A program made the translations under genes and the position numbers. From Cyathus striatus (lineage: Eukaryota; Basidiomycota; Agaricomycetes; Agaricales; Nidulariaceae), in contig JAOVFP010000003.1 in NCBI GenBank assembly GCA_025738555.1, forward strand, positions 2,108,001-2,172,000: a stretch of DNA of 64,000 nucleotides. The letters are read 5' to 3'. The notes under the pieces were generated by a model. That model was given only the letters and a program-made list of their open reading frames with translations. It had not been told where the DNA came from and made no database searches. Below are positions 34,041 to 46,245 of the stretch, one piece after another (the first letter of the stretch is position 1; each line of letters starts with the position of its first letter).

Positions 34041-35212
34041 TTAGCGAGGAGTAGTGTTGGAATACCAGAGACTTCTATATTCAAATGTCTCAATGATCCC
34101 CGCTCGCACCACTATATGTTTCAAGTATGTTCTCCATTTTATTTTATGCCACTATGCTATCCCTTTTATGTATTATATATTTTGTATTTAAATCTGTACA
34201 CTATGTCGTTTACTGTGTCTGTTTACCCCCACAATATACACTGTCACACAATTTTATTAGAGCCTTCAACAAGTGGGGTAGGAATGGAGCAGGGAACCAG
34301 GCAGGAATGGAGTGGGTGGTGAGTGGTAGTGAGTGGCTGTGAGTGGTCTGGTGAGCAGATGTGAGTGGCCCGTGAGTGGCCCTGTGAGTGGGTAATCAAC
34401 ATTTCTAATTGTCATATTTATAATTTGTACATGAATCAGGGCGAGCAACATATTTTTGTTTACATTCTAAATCGGAATGAGAATATGATAAAAGATCCAA
34501 TTCAAGATCTGTTTCAAGGGCAAATTCAGAATATGTGATAAGATAGGGACACGAGACACACTTAGGATCAGTATTTGGATAGGATCTAGGGACAAATGTA
34601 TGCCCCGATTCAGGATTTGTTCATACATTGGTATGGTAACCGATTCTTGTATGATATTCTACATATGTCTTATTGTTATATTCTCAATAGTGCTCATGGA
34701 TTTGATACGTGCCTGATTCATAATTATTTTCTAAATATGAACATGAATCAGTCAAATGACATATTTTTGTACATATTCTAATTGTTAACTACATTGGGTT
34801 GTACCATATTTACCCTGATCCGATTTGGTCCTGTCTGAGGTGATTTCTTCCACTAGTTAACATAGACATGATTTATTTGAAATCTAAAGATATATATACA
34901 TGTAATATGATATTATTCACAATTCCCTGGAGCCATATCTACAAGAACATGCCTGGCTATGAAGTTATTCAACTAATTAGTCTGGCTGCCACAGAAATTG
35001 CCATTTTAGGATGTGTCATGCTAATCATGTGGCATTGGTTGATTATGAAGGTTGTCTACCTTACAAGTTACAGAAATCTGAAAATAAGGATTTTGATGTT
35101 GCCATGACATTGCTTGATGTTACTGGCATTGCTGTGACATTGCTGTGACATTGCCGGACATTGCCTGTGATGTTGCTTGATGTTGCCTTTGGCATTGCTG
35201 GAGGTTCAATGT
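34041..35212. other. Spacer with short G-rich and CATTGC repeats
   Basis: No gene supported. At about 34310-34395 GTGAGTGG is repeated with small changes. At about 35100-35205 TGACATTGC/TGATGTTGC motifs repeat, and the same motif set occurs again at 36945-37050. Confidence 0.45.
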
Positions 35213-35821
35213 TGTCACGTCCCGTTCTATTCCACTAGGGACAAGAACCTCGGAGTAGATAGTCTAATAGTGGAGTAACTTGTACAACGTTAGTAGGGTG
35301 TGTGGAGATGATGAACAAGTATGGGAGTAGTGGAACGTTGGCTTCAACTTGTGTGTTGCGCCCCTTGGACTTCCAGTTCTGTATTTAGAACAAAGCGGAG
35401 TAAGTGGCAAAATAGCGGAGTTGGCTCAAGGCCCAAGTAGGAGAAAGGGTGTAAACGTAGTTGATTTGAAACTGAAGTCTATCTACATTACAGGAGTAGT
35501 TTATATAGTAAACTACTTTGTCCGAATGCGTACGGAGTAATGCCCATGGGTATGTGGCATCCTAGGGGTAAGTAAACTCCATGAAATGTAGACCATAGTA
35601 AACTAGTAGTACGCCTCTAGATTATAGTCATAGGAGAAATGGCCGTGGCCGGAGAACAAGGTAGAAATATTAAAGGGAAGGAACAAGTAAACAGTTACAA
35701 GTAAACATTAGTAAGGGGAGTTCGATATATAATAAGTATACATAGTCCGGAGGAAACGTACTAAAAGCGGAGTAAACCCGGAGTTGACTCCAATAGTACA
35801 GGGATTGTCACGGATATGACA
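35213..35821 (-). repeat. Solo LTR of a gypsy-type element
   Basis: 609 bp starting TGTCACGTCCCG and ending GGATATGACA, flanked by the perfect 5-bp duplication AATGT (35208-35212 and 35822-35826). The inside shares the motif GGCTTCAACTTGTGTGTTGCGCC with the 1229/8067 LTRs (GGCTTCAGCTTGTGTGCTGCGCC), so it comes from a related chromovirus in the same orientation. It was left by recombination between two LTRs. Confidence 0.8.
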
Positions 35822-35826
35822 AATGT

Positions 35827-37065
35827 TTCCTATGCCCTCTGTGCTGCCTTTGTTTATATTTGTACGCAGTGTTGATCCCATCCATCACTCCATCAAGCAC
35901 CCTTCCTCATTGCTGTGGCAGCACATCACACTTCCTTGTCATCATGCTCAACAGTGAGCAAGTATGTTTTTATTTCTTAGTTCAATTCTTTATCATTTTC
36001 TATGATTATTTTTGCATTATTTAATATATATTATGATGTATGTACTACACAATGTTTCACTATGTAATGAAGGGGATAAAGCTATTAAACATGTGAATAA
36101 GAGACAGTTTTTAAATAATCTTCTACTGTAATATGTTCCATCCTTTGTTTAATATTTGATAATATGTTACATTATAAATAGTAGACTGTGTGTTTGATTA
36201 AAGGAAATGTAATAAATGTGTAAAAATGAGAGCGGAGGCGTGGGAAACAATAAGCAGGAGGTGGGCCATGGTGATATGCATGTGATAACCCAAAGGGAAA
36301 GGGCAGGAGACAATGATTAACAGCCAGAACTGATTAGTGAGGGCGGGCACTTTGCTGCTGTAGAGCAGGCATTTCACCTGCACTACAAAACTGAAGATTT
36401 TACTGATTTCATTATCATAGTGTGCAAACATTATTTCCATTACATAACCAGCTGATGCGTGCATTGACACGCTGTTCATGCATTCACTCACTTTCTCCCT
36501 CCAATGCCAACACACTTGTACATCGCCTCAACGCCGCAATTATTCAAGAGTAACTCAAGATCGTTGGTATTTCACACTATGAAGACCCACTGAATACAAT
36601 AATTTGCTTTACCAAAGGCCATGTCACCACTCCAAGTCCCTCTCCTGAAGTTTTTATCTTACAAATCTTCTTTCAATTCATCAGTATGCTTTATGTTTCA
36701 AACTTTCCCTTTTTCTTTCAATAATCTACAACCACAACACTATTAATATCTGCTTTATTCAACTATTCATCATTAGGTACTCTCTTTATTTAAATTTTCT
36801 TTAAAATCCATGTATCTACTTCCCCGAATTCAGTGAAAATATTCTCCCCCTTTCTCGACACCTTAGAACACCCAGGTCAAACAGATGTTCAACCAACTCG
36901 CTTACAATCTCTTTGTTTAGGCATCAATGCATTCTTAAGCCTTACACTGCACTGGCATTGCCTGTGATGTTGCCTGGCATTGCATGACGTTGCCATGCGA
37001 GATTTGACGTTGCCTCACTGGCAACGTCAAAATCTGGGCAATGTCAAAATCTAGAGCCCGCTATA
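35827..37065. other. Intergenic region, nothing clear
   Basis: AT-rich with no supported gene. CATTGCCTGTGATGTTGCC-type repeats and the inverted pair GACGTTGCC/GGCAACGTC occur at 36945-37050, just before the MITE. Confidence 0.4.
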
Positions 37066-37352
37066 CTGTACCATTACAACCAAGTGTTCACGCATTTTTA
37101 GCGTGACAGCCACAATCAGTTGGACCTAGTGTTCATAGGTCTGTGTGATGCGTGACAAATGTGTTATCTGTTCACACCTATCAACTGTTCATGCACACCA
37201 ACAGGCACCAAATTTTTTCAGTTACTTACACTTTTGTAAGTCTTGTTGTACCTCCTGTTCAAGTACCTCTGTGACGCGTGACAAACCCGGGATCTGTTCA
37301 AGTTCATCGCCCTTTGTGACGCATGACTGAACACTTGGTCGTAATGGTACAG
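37066..37352. mobile_element. TA-flanked MITE
   Basis: 287 bp with inverted ends: CTGTACCATTACAACCAAGTGTTCA at the left and its near-perfect inverse (TGAACACTTGGTCGTAATGGTACAG) at the right. TA stands outside both ends (37064-37065, 37353-37354), as expected for Tc1/mariner-type insertion. Inside, GTGACGCGTGACAAA and GTTCAxGTT motifs repeat in both orientations. No coding capacity. Confidence 0.75.
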
Positions 37353-37354
37353 TA

Positions 37355-39284
37355 ATGTAAGTCGCTGTTTTTCATCAGAAGTATGAAATAAACTCTGGAC
37401 ATTATCGACTGCATACTTATGGCAGTGCTTACAGAACTCGATCCTCCCAGACCCATATCTTAGCTTTAGCGACCTCGAGCCCAGCTCGAGCCCAAGGAAT
37501 CCGGCACCAATCCAGCACCATCGAGCATCAGTCGAGAACTATAATTTATCAAACTCCGCTTAAATATCATCAGTACCCCGGGTCTCCGATGTTGATCAAT
37601 CTGACCTCTGCTCTTGCCAACTTTGCTCCCTCCTTGCTCCCTTCCTTGTGCTTTGTCATCCAAAGCTTACTGGTCTTTCTCAATGTTTGAACAGCTCTGA
37701 ATGTTTAGTGCTACTCGACATTTTGACCTCTCCTGTGTTTCCTTCAAAGTCCAAGTTCCCCAGTGCTAGTAGCTCCACTCTCAGGTGCGCTATTGTCTTT
37801 CTTGTGTGTTGATGCTGGTTTCGCCACTTCTTGCTTGTGGGGTGTGCTCTTGTAGTTCTTAAATCTGTCTGGTCCCCTATTCCTCATCCCATCCCTTTCG
37901 CTTCTAGCGGTTCCGAGCACCACTACAACATCAAAAACGCCATAGCAGTTGCTGAATTACCTGTACAGCAATGAGCACAAATGCATTTGGAGACTAGGTG
38001 TGAGGAATGGCACGGGTATGTTGCCTCTGGATTATGGGCCTTCAAAAACACTAGGTATGTCATCTCTTTCTTTTATTCTTTCTCCCTACTTGTTCTCTTT
38101 TCCGGTTCCTTCATTCTATTCTTGTCTTGTTTCTTTCTTTCCTTTATATCCTCTCCCCTCGTACCCATCCGTCTAGTTTTCCGGCTTCTCTCCTCGTACT
38201 AACGCCCTTCGTTCATCTTTCAGTTGTTTTCTCCGATTCAGTACCTCGGTTTACTTCCCTTACCTCCCTTCTTTCCTTCCCTTCATCATCCTCTTGGTGA
38301 GCTTAAATTGTTTATATTCGGCTCTAGTTGTTAAGTTTTTGGCAGACTATTTGCATTGGTTATTCAATAAAATTAACATTGAAATTGACACTGCAGTGTT
38401 ATTTGTACGACCAATGATGATTATATCGATTGAATTATTGTATGTAGTACATTTTATAGATGTGTTTCTTTTTTGTACATGAGAACAATACTATCTACAG
38501 TGTGATAAATGGTATTTCAGCATCATCATTAGAGCTCTATCTCATGTCTTTAACTGTATTTGACAAAGACAAAGTTTTGTTAGAAGACTTGTAAAGACAA
38601 AACTATGCTTTAAATGCAAATGGACCTAGCTTTAAAAGACTGCAATGTCTTTGGTCTTTTTTCGTTTTTATGTGTATTTTATGTATTTTTGGTCTTTCTA
38701 AAGACACCTAAAGATGCCGGAAAGCTATGCATGTTTTCCTGATGAACATGTATGAATGTGCGTGGGCGGAGTAGTTAATGACTGAATATCGACGTTGTGC
38801 GATTGGGAGGTGGCATGGTGGAGGGTAGAATCCTGAGCTAGGACATCTGGAGGTAGGGATACGATTGCACGTTTGTGTGATTGAAGAGTCTCTGACCTCG
38901 ATTGCAAGTGGTTGGGTATTGTTATTTTAAATGTCAGCTTGAGGGAGATGGACATGGACATTAGCAGCTGGGGGAGAGACAGATCTGCAATGGTTAGGGG
39001 CGAGCGTGGGAGTTCATGCGAGAACGCAGACGAATGAGTCATGGGGTGTACCAACAAATTCCCACGTTGTTTTAAATACACGTAACATGTCTTGCTCAGA
39101 TTCCAGTATGACCATAAGTTCTCTCTCCGGATCGTTTACCGCTGCCCATGAAGACTGTAAATATGTGGAGATACATAATGTAACCTAGATTTGAAGAATG
39201 ATTAGGGTACGCATGGTCTCTTGGGATGACGCTGACATCCTATCTTTCTACAAAATTCAAATGCATGAACAGTGCTTGTACAAG
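37355..39284. other. Intergenic region, nothing clear
   Basis: Two pyrimidine-rich stretches (37580-37720 and 38060-38290) could be promoters or introns of a lost gene. AAAGACAAAG/CTTTGGTCTTT motifs cluster at 38565-38700. A 118-codon open frame on the minus strand (39081-38725) has biased composition and no motif, so I do not call it. Confidence 0.4.
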
Positions 39285-40148
39285 TGTATGACACTCCAAT
39301 GTGTCATTTATTCACCATACTTAACCGTTGCCGTACTCATAGGGTCTACTTATTTCTCAGTGTTTTCTGTACATATCTATACATTTACTATATTTTATAT
39401 GTAAATATATCCTACAACTTCCAGGTATATCCTTCATAATGACCGTTTTGACAGCTTTCTGAAGCCTCGGAAAAGTCCATCATAATTCCCACGCTCCTCT
39501 GAGTCGTGCCGTACACCCAACTTCATTCAACTATACCATTAGACATTACAAAACCTCGTTCCAGCTCTTATTTCATCATTGTAAACCACATCAACAGATA
39601 AATTATACTAAATAGATTTATTATATGGTATTTCTCGATATATCTTGTATGTAAATGTACCTGTACACTACTTATCAAAGTATGACCATGTCCAGATAGT
39701 ACTTACTTTACATATCTTCAAGCTATTTTGCATGTATCAGCTTAGTATTTCTTGAGCTCACATAAGCTAAGGTGCCTTTTGTGATACCTGTGATTTAACA
39801 TAGGACATTGTCTGTTTAACCTAGTTAAAAATAAATCTAAGATACTTGATAGCCACCTGCAAGGCTCTAATTTTTTCATGTTATACCTCTTCCACACCAC
39901 TTTTATATAACACAGACATGTTGCTTAATGTATTCATAGCAAAGTTAAACATACCTTTTGGTAAGCAGTGTCACTGCAGGTACTTAAGTATTGGATGTAA
40001 CATCGAGTACCACCATATACTAAAAATTTCGGTGTCAATTATCGGCTAATAGAATGTACAACAGCAAAAGAAGAGCTTAAATGAAGTTCTGTAATGCCCA
40101 GTGGTACAGTGGGACGAAGTTGGATGCATATCAACGTGAGCATGGGAA
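39285..40148 (+). repeat. Foldback repeat family, copy next to the copia Gag remnant
   Basis: The left arm (about 39290-39560) runs CACTCCAATGTGTCATTTATTC, CCGTTGCCGTACTC, CATAATGACCGTTTTGACA, and CCCACGCTCCTCTGAG. It matches 60989-61290. The middle shares GGCCATGTCCAGATAGTACTTAC with 61401-61435 (here GACCATGTCCAGATAGTACTTAC). The right arm is short (AAAAGAAGAGCTTAAATGAAGTTC near 40070) and stops at about 40148, where the Gag remnant begins. Confidence 0.7.
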
Positions 40149-40928
40149 TTATGACAGATCAACAGAGGCGACATGAGAGTGGCCATGGTCATGGGAGTGA
40201 GTATGGGGGTTCCCACCATTGCGCTGGTTCTTACCACCACGGGTGTTACGGCGGTTCTTCTTCTTCTGGTTAGGTCTGTTACCAGAAGAATTACCAGAGT
40301 TCTGGTTGCCGTCATTCTGCTTCTGCTGATTACCATTCCAATGAGGATTGGTCTGCTTGCGCTTAATGGCGGAAGCCTTCTGTGCACGTTGAGAGCCAGT
40401 GGTCTGGCGTGCATGCTCAGCAGAGAGTGTGGAAGCAATAGTGGTAATGGAGAGTTTATCCTTGGCAGTAGTAGCCAGGATAGTGGACGCAATATTATCC
40501 CATTTAGAAGGGATGGCCATAAGAAGGATCATAGAACGAATGAATTCATTGAGTTTGACATCATTCGTGGAAAGGTGATCGAAGATGGTGTTAAGTACTG
40601 CAATATCAGGGGCAGGATCACCACCTGAAAGTTTGAAGGACAAGGTGCGCTTGAAGTCGGTGAAAATGGTAGCCAGAGTAGGTGTACCATAGAGTTCTTT
40701 TAAGGCAGTCCAAGTTTCATGAGCAGTATCCTTAACATATTGCTGAAGTGACTCAGAGATACGAAGTGAGATAATACCAATAGCGGCATCATCATCTGAG
40801 TCCCAGATCTCAATAGATTTGAGATTCTCAGCATATCCCTCATCTCCAACCTTTAATTCAAGAGGTCGGTCGCGAGTTCCAGAGGTGATGCTCCAGAGTC
40901 TTTGGCTCTTCAAGAATCTGACTCTCAC
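40149..40928 (-). pseudogene. Orphan copia-type Gag (UBN2-like)
   Basis: The minus-strand open frame of about 259 codons carries QRLWSITSGTRDRP, TWTALKELYGTP, SFKLSGGDPAPD and ILLMAIPSKWDNI, the usual landmarks of Ty1/copia Gag. The tail is Asn/Gln/Lys-rich and His-rich (HTHSHDHGHSH), with no CCHC knuckle. The N-terminal part before RVRFLKS is missing, being cut at the CTCTCACCTTACTC repeats to the right. No protease, integrase or RT follows; the downstream side runs into the foldback repeat. Copia Gag forms virus-like particles, but this is an isolated piece. Confidence 0.75.
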
Positions 40929-41040
40929 CTTACTCTTGTCTAGCTCTCACTTTACTCTTGTCTAGCTCTCACTTTACTCTCATCTAACTCTCACTTTACT
41001 CTCACCTGACTCTCACCTGACTCTCATCTAACTCTCATCT
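40919..41040 (+). repeat. CTCTCACCT-type short tandem repeats, left edge of KDZ block
   Basis: Units near 20 bp (TCTAGCTCTCACTTTACTCT) are followed by ACTCTCACCTG and ACTCTCATCTA units. The same units occur at about 50130-50260, and their inverse at about 50045-50095. Confidence 0.8.
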
Positions 41041-41176
41041 AACTCTTTTCTGACTATTGCCCAAGAATTATCATGAAAAAAATTATTTGTGCAATTAGTT
41101 ATAAAACTCTCAACAAGAAATTTATATTACAATAATTAAATAAACAGATCAACCTAAGAATGAGAGCTATTTGATG

Positions 41177-43592
41177 TTACATTATCTGATCATCAGGTAT
41201 ATCTTCTTCCTCTTCCTCCCTATCATACTCATCACCAGCTTGCTCCTCTTCCTCTTCCTCAGGATTATTTGAAGCTTTATTAAGCTGATGTTGAATAACT
41301 TTCTGAGTATGAATAAATAGTAGAGCATGAATGGTCCAGTCAAAATTTGCCACAGTCATTCTATTAAGAATACTTTGATATCCTCCTAGCCAAGCATTGA
41401 GTTGTTCACATGCCTATTAAACTATTAATTGTTAATATAAATCAGCAGTAAAAGAACTTGTGTATTAAATGCTCTCTTATAATGGGGTCTACCATTTATA
41501 TCATATTCTACTACTACCAGATTTGGTGCAGAGCCATTCAAAGGTGCAGGGTTACACCATTTCCTGCAAATGTAATTGGTTGTGCGATGATTGATATAGT
41601 GGTAAGAGTCTACAATCAATCTAGATGTACGACTCCATACTTCCCATACTCCATTTAAGAGAGCTGCTTGTAAAACTACACATGCTTTATCAATGCAAAT
41701 ATAACTTGGTCTGGATTCCTCAGTAGGATATACTTTATTAAGAAAATCTAAAATTTGAACTGGGCCTTCAGACTTGGTAAATTTAGTCCATGCTTTAACA
41801 ATACCACATGGAGCACAAATAGTTTCTACACAATAATATCTTGGTGCCACAAAATAGTTTTCTCATTTGTTGCGACGTATATTAGCTGCAGGAGGATTGT
41901 CATGAGCTGGGGCTACTTGGCGATTAACTGGAGGAAGCCAATCCAATCTTTCATTATCAGTTCTACGAAGAATTCTCCTAATACCTAATAAAGATTGATG
42001 CCCAAATCTGATTAAATGACTGCGCCATCTATTGTCATGCTCAATACAAGTCTTAGTATTGGGTTCTTTATAATTATCACAATCTGCAATATGGCATAAA
42101 TGCCCACATAATATTCTGTGTTCTGTGCAAAATACCCCATTCACTTCATTTTCTAGTTTTTGGTCACAGTCTTCAAATGCACAATGTCTGGGTCCCATAA
42201 TAATTCCATCTATAACAATCATATTTGTAATAGCTATATTCTCAGATTCAATAGAAGTTGATTCAGACCTTAAACTAGAAGAATCAAGTTCACTTGAATT
42301 ACTATTAGAATTACTATCAATATCCATTTCATGCTCAGATTCATATTGTACTTGATGAGCATTGCGTGCATTCTGTCTAGCTTCAATAGCATCCTGTCTA
42401 GCCAAATCTGCACCTTCTCCCATTAGATTTGGAACAGCATGATTTTCATCAATTCCAATTATAGCTGCAGGATCATCTTCAGTTAATACATCAGCAGTAG
42501 CTTTATATTCATGTGTACATTCACTGCATGAATGATCATCAGCAGACTGAATTATTCCATTTTGACCAAGTGATTCAAATGCACACTTTGTTATTTTGTT
42601 AATTGCATATTGCTCAAAATTTACAGTTAAAGTAGTATTCTCTGAACTTGCTACTTGTCAAATAGTCTCATACACAAATGCTTGCCATGTTTGACGGCGA
42701 GATAACTTGAATGGTATTACTGTTGAACTTATAAAGCATTCATTCCAAAATATAGTAAAAGCAGAACTAGATGCATGAAAGTGGTATATTGCCTGTACAA
42801 CTGAATTTGTGAAAGATCAGTCAGCCCAAACTTTCTGGCCAATTTTCATAAATTTTGCTGCATTTACTAAACTTTTGACTTTATGATTTTGAATTTTTGC
42901 ATGCTTGGAGTCAGCATAATAAAATGATTGACAGTTATTGCATTTTCCTTTCAAGATATATGCATTTTTATATGCATGCATTCCCTTTATAAGTGTTACA
43001 CAAGGATAGTTAGTCTCTTTCACGAGTATCTTGATGAAGTGCTGCATTATTACAATCTCCTGCTGAACATTGTACACGTGCTGGACAAATAGCAAATACA
43101 GGCTCAATATTAGTAGTTGAAACTGGATTAAGACTATCTCCATTTTTAACTGGATCCAGACTGAGAAACTTGGCAATCATATCTAGTTTTTCACCTAGCA
43201 TATTAAAGTATACTGTATCAGTTTCTATATTGGCAATGGATATTTCATCTTCATTAAATAAATGATTAATATCATCATTTATATGCTGTTGGAGTATTTG
43301 TGCAAGTGCAGTAATCCAGCCAGTAACAACTTGTCTATTCTCTCCTGGTACAAGAACAACTTGTTGTCTTGAATGAAGATTTATTAAATCTGTATTATTT
43401 GTTAAAGTGAATAATACTGTAAGCACTGTTGCTAGTGTTACTTCAGCACTGAAGTTCAATGAAATAAATCTGGAGAAGTTATTGAACTTAATGTTTGGAA
43501 ATGGATCTTGAGCTGGAGAGGAAGCACATGCTTTGGGAAGACATGTTATAAATTCATACAATATTACAGTCCAACAGATATATTCCCAAATA
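41177..43592 (-). pseudogene. KDZ-type transposase with CxC5/CxC6-like cysteine clusters, decayed
   Basis: The minus-strand exon from 43592 (acceptor TTTTTACAG) encodes a helical N-region (IWEYICWTVILYEFITCLP), then CPARVQCSAGDC and, one frame change later (near 43020), GKCNNCQSFYYADS: a CxC5-like cluster. Further on is a CxC6-like cluster (CAFEDCDQ, VFCTEH, CGHLCHIADCDN, CIEH). Then come the transposase core motifs VETICAPCGIVKAW, YICIDKACVV, VDSYHYINHRT and CRKWCNPAPLNGSAPN. A short intron (41457-41414) joins ACEQLNAWLGGY and an acidic tail ending at 41177. From memory these clusters and core belong to Kyakuja-Dileera-Zisupton elements of fungi. TGA interrupts the frame at 42817, 42658 and 41863; there is no TAA or TAG in the same stretch. 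Confidence 0.7.
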
Positions 43593-43954
43593 CTGTAAAA
43601 AATATTGTCAGTATATAATAATCAACTTAAAATATAAGTAAAATAGCAAGATGAATGTTATGCATTGCACATCATTAAACAACAAAATAATACAACTGAT
43701 CTTTACTGTTGAAGTATAATGTACAATCTACATACTTGTTGAAAGTATGAAGAAATCAACAAAGGAATCTATACTGTTGAAAGTACAGATTTACAATTGA
43801 AGCTATACTTGTTGAAAGTATAACTTCATTGAAAAGAAAAGAATAGATAATAAAGCTTTTATGAAAAATCTATACTGTTGAAGTATTGATAAAAAAACTT
43901 CAAGTTATACTTGTTGAAAGTATAACTTTGTTGAAAATAGTAAATAAAATATTC
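43593..43954 (-). other. Spacer or long intron with repeated GTTGA hairpins
   Basis: Between the accessory gene stop and the transposase exon lies a 366-nt stretch with a donor-like GTAAGA at 43958 and the acceptor at 43593. It contains three perfect stem-loops with the same GTTGA loop (CATACTT-GTTGA-AAGTATG at 43731-43749, and longer ones at about 43799-43826 and 43903-43928), plus degraded copies. Confidence 0.6.
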
Positions 43955-46245
43955 TTACAAGGCTTGCTCCTTTCCTTTTCTACTCTCCTTTCTCTTCTCT
44001 TTACCCTTACCCTTATTCTTGTCCTTTTCCTTTTCCTTCTCTTTCTCCTTCTCTCTCTCTTCCTTTTCTTCTTCTTTCTTCTTCTGCTCAGCAATAGCAA
44101 TACACTTATTCAGAATCTCTCCTAGATAGTCAATACCAGGCTTTCTAGCTCCCCAGACATCTTCATCCTTAATATTGGGATCTCCCATAAACCATTGTTC
44201 CATCCTTTTAAAATACTTCAGGTTGCGAAAGTGCCTATGAACCCTGAAGTAGAATGGTGTTGCAAAAAATATAGTGTATGTTCGCTCATTACCACTCTCC
44301 TTTCCAGTAAAAGACCCATCTGCAATCTTTCCAGGTAGTTCCAAAACAATCTTCTGGATAAAGAGCCATTTCGCATATACAACACGAATACTGACAGTAC
44401 CCTCATAGCGCAAAGCAGGAGGAATCTTAAAGATATCAATAATTTGCTGTTGCTCTTTAGTAACTGATCTTAGGGTTTTCCTTGAACCAGAACTAGAAGC
44501 CACAGGAGTGGACATGGTAACAGCAGGAGCTGAGATTGCAGATGAATCAAGTCCTTCCTGTAAAAATTATAAGTTAATTATAGCAAATAAATACTTCATA
44601 CTTACTGCTAAAACATGGCAAACTGTATTGTTTTTTTCATTAACAAACCACTCAATATCTTCAAGATCTTTTAGAAGCTCTGAATAGTGGCCTTTAATAA
44701 CCCAAGTATTATCCTCCCAGATAAACATATATGGGTCCAATACTGTAAATAAATATAGTCAATATATATATGTGGACATAAAGAATAAATGATATACCTT
44801 TGACATATGAATATTTTTCACCAATCAACTGTACAACTTTGCCAAGTTTGTAATGCAATTTGACATTTTTAATTGCAAAATGTGCTTCTGTTGATTTGCG
44901 ATTACTGAAAACATGTACAGTTCCAGTTGTAGTTACTTCAACTGGTATGTCATCTCTTTCCTCTATAAAAATATGTTAAATAGTTAAACAAAACAAGTTG
45001 TTTTAATTATTTACCTGCATCACCAAAGTTAAATTATTTCCAAGTGCATGCTCATGCATGTGACCACCTGTGATTTTAGATGCACCTTGTAATGCAAGAG
45101 AGTCCACAGCCTTAGCAACAGAGTCTTCTTCATCTGAATCAACTTCATCTGAATGCTGGTCATTAAATTGACTCATGAAGCTTTCAAATGTTTGATCCTC
45201 TCTAATAAGATTGGATTCTAAGCCAGTTAAATTATTCAAGGTGGATGAATGGCTGGATGCAGTGCTGTGTGACAGAGACTTCCGACTAGATTTTGAAGAG
45301 CGACTATCTATACTGACAGTGGGACTAGTTGGACTAGTAGAGTGGTTGCGCCTCTTGTTGCTTTTTTTAGGAGTTTTATCAATATCCATTTCCTCTGCAT
45401 CATCATTGTCATCCTCAATTGAAGTAGATCCTTTACTTAATAATTCACTAGATTTTGACTTAGAAGTATTTCCAGTTGACTTAGATCCACTGAATATTGA
45501 CAGTTCCTTTTCATTTAACGAATCACCAGAAGTGGACTTAATAGAGCCACTGAATGCAGAACCACTTGATCCTGATCTAGAGCCTGTTGAAGTCCTTACA
45601 TGAGGTGGAAGTACTGTCCCAGAGTGACCACAAAGCTGAGGAGGTGGAGCAACTGTCAAGTTGCTTCACTCCAGAATTAATTCTGTTCTATATATAATGT
45701 AAAGCAATAAGTAAAAAGTATAGAGCAAGAAAATATACCTAGTTAGATGAGCTGGCACTCCTTGAGCATCAAGCTCTTGGTCCTCTTGTAGACGCTGAAC
45801 AGAAGATTTCCTATAAAAGAATAAATGAAGTGCAACAGAAATTATTAAACAACATGACTTACTTGACTTTCTTCCTCCGTCCTTTGGGAATAGGTTTCTG
45901 ACTTATCTTCTTTCCCTTCCCTGTACCTTTCTCTGACATCTCTATTACATCCTCCTCCTCCTCCTCCTCCTTCTCCTCCTCCTCCTTCTCTTTATTGCCA
46001 CCACTCTCACCATCTCCTTTGTGCTCCTCTTCACTCTCAGATCGATTCCCTTTCCTGCCCCTTCCCCTTCCCCTTCCCCTTGGTCGAGCTCTAGAAGCAG
46101 GCCTCCCCCTTTTAGAAATTGGAGCACCACTAGAAGCACCACTTGCAGGTGCAGTGGTAGTATTCCTAGATCTGGATCTAGTGGAAGAGGATGGTGGAGC
46201 AGCACCAGCACCAGCACCAGCAGTCTTGGACCTAGTGGATTGCAT
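43955..46245 (-). CDS. Accessory gene of the KDZ block, low-complexity protein
   Basis: Exons 46245-45863, 45810-45739, 45663-45015, 44960-44798, 44742-44606 and 44557-43955 join in phase to about 668 residues. The N-terminus is Arg/Gly-rich (RGRPASRARPRGRGRGRGRK), then Glu-rich, then Lys-rich with a likely nuclear signal. The middle is Ser/Thr-rich and acidic. Globular-looking parts follow (VVQLIGEKYSY, YMFIWEDNTWVIKGHYSELL, ALRYEGTVSIRVVYAKWLF, TPFYFRVHRHFRNLKYFKRMEQWF). The end is a KEKEKEKEKD-type charged tail. I do not recognise a function. It lies head-to-tail upstream of the transposase on the same strand. A donor overlapping its stop (GCC TT|GTAAGA) would join the transposase exon in phase, so the two may be one gene. 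Confidence 0.65.

Noticed and set aside
43886..44125. Leu/Phe-rich plus-strand frame resembling a membrane protein
   Set aside because: It is the antisense of the Lys/Glu-rich tail of the accessory gene.
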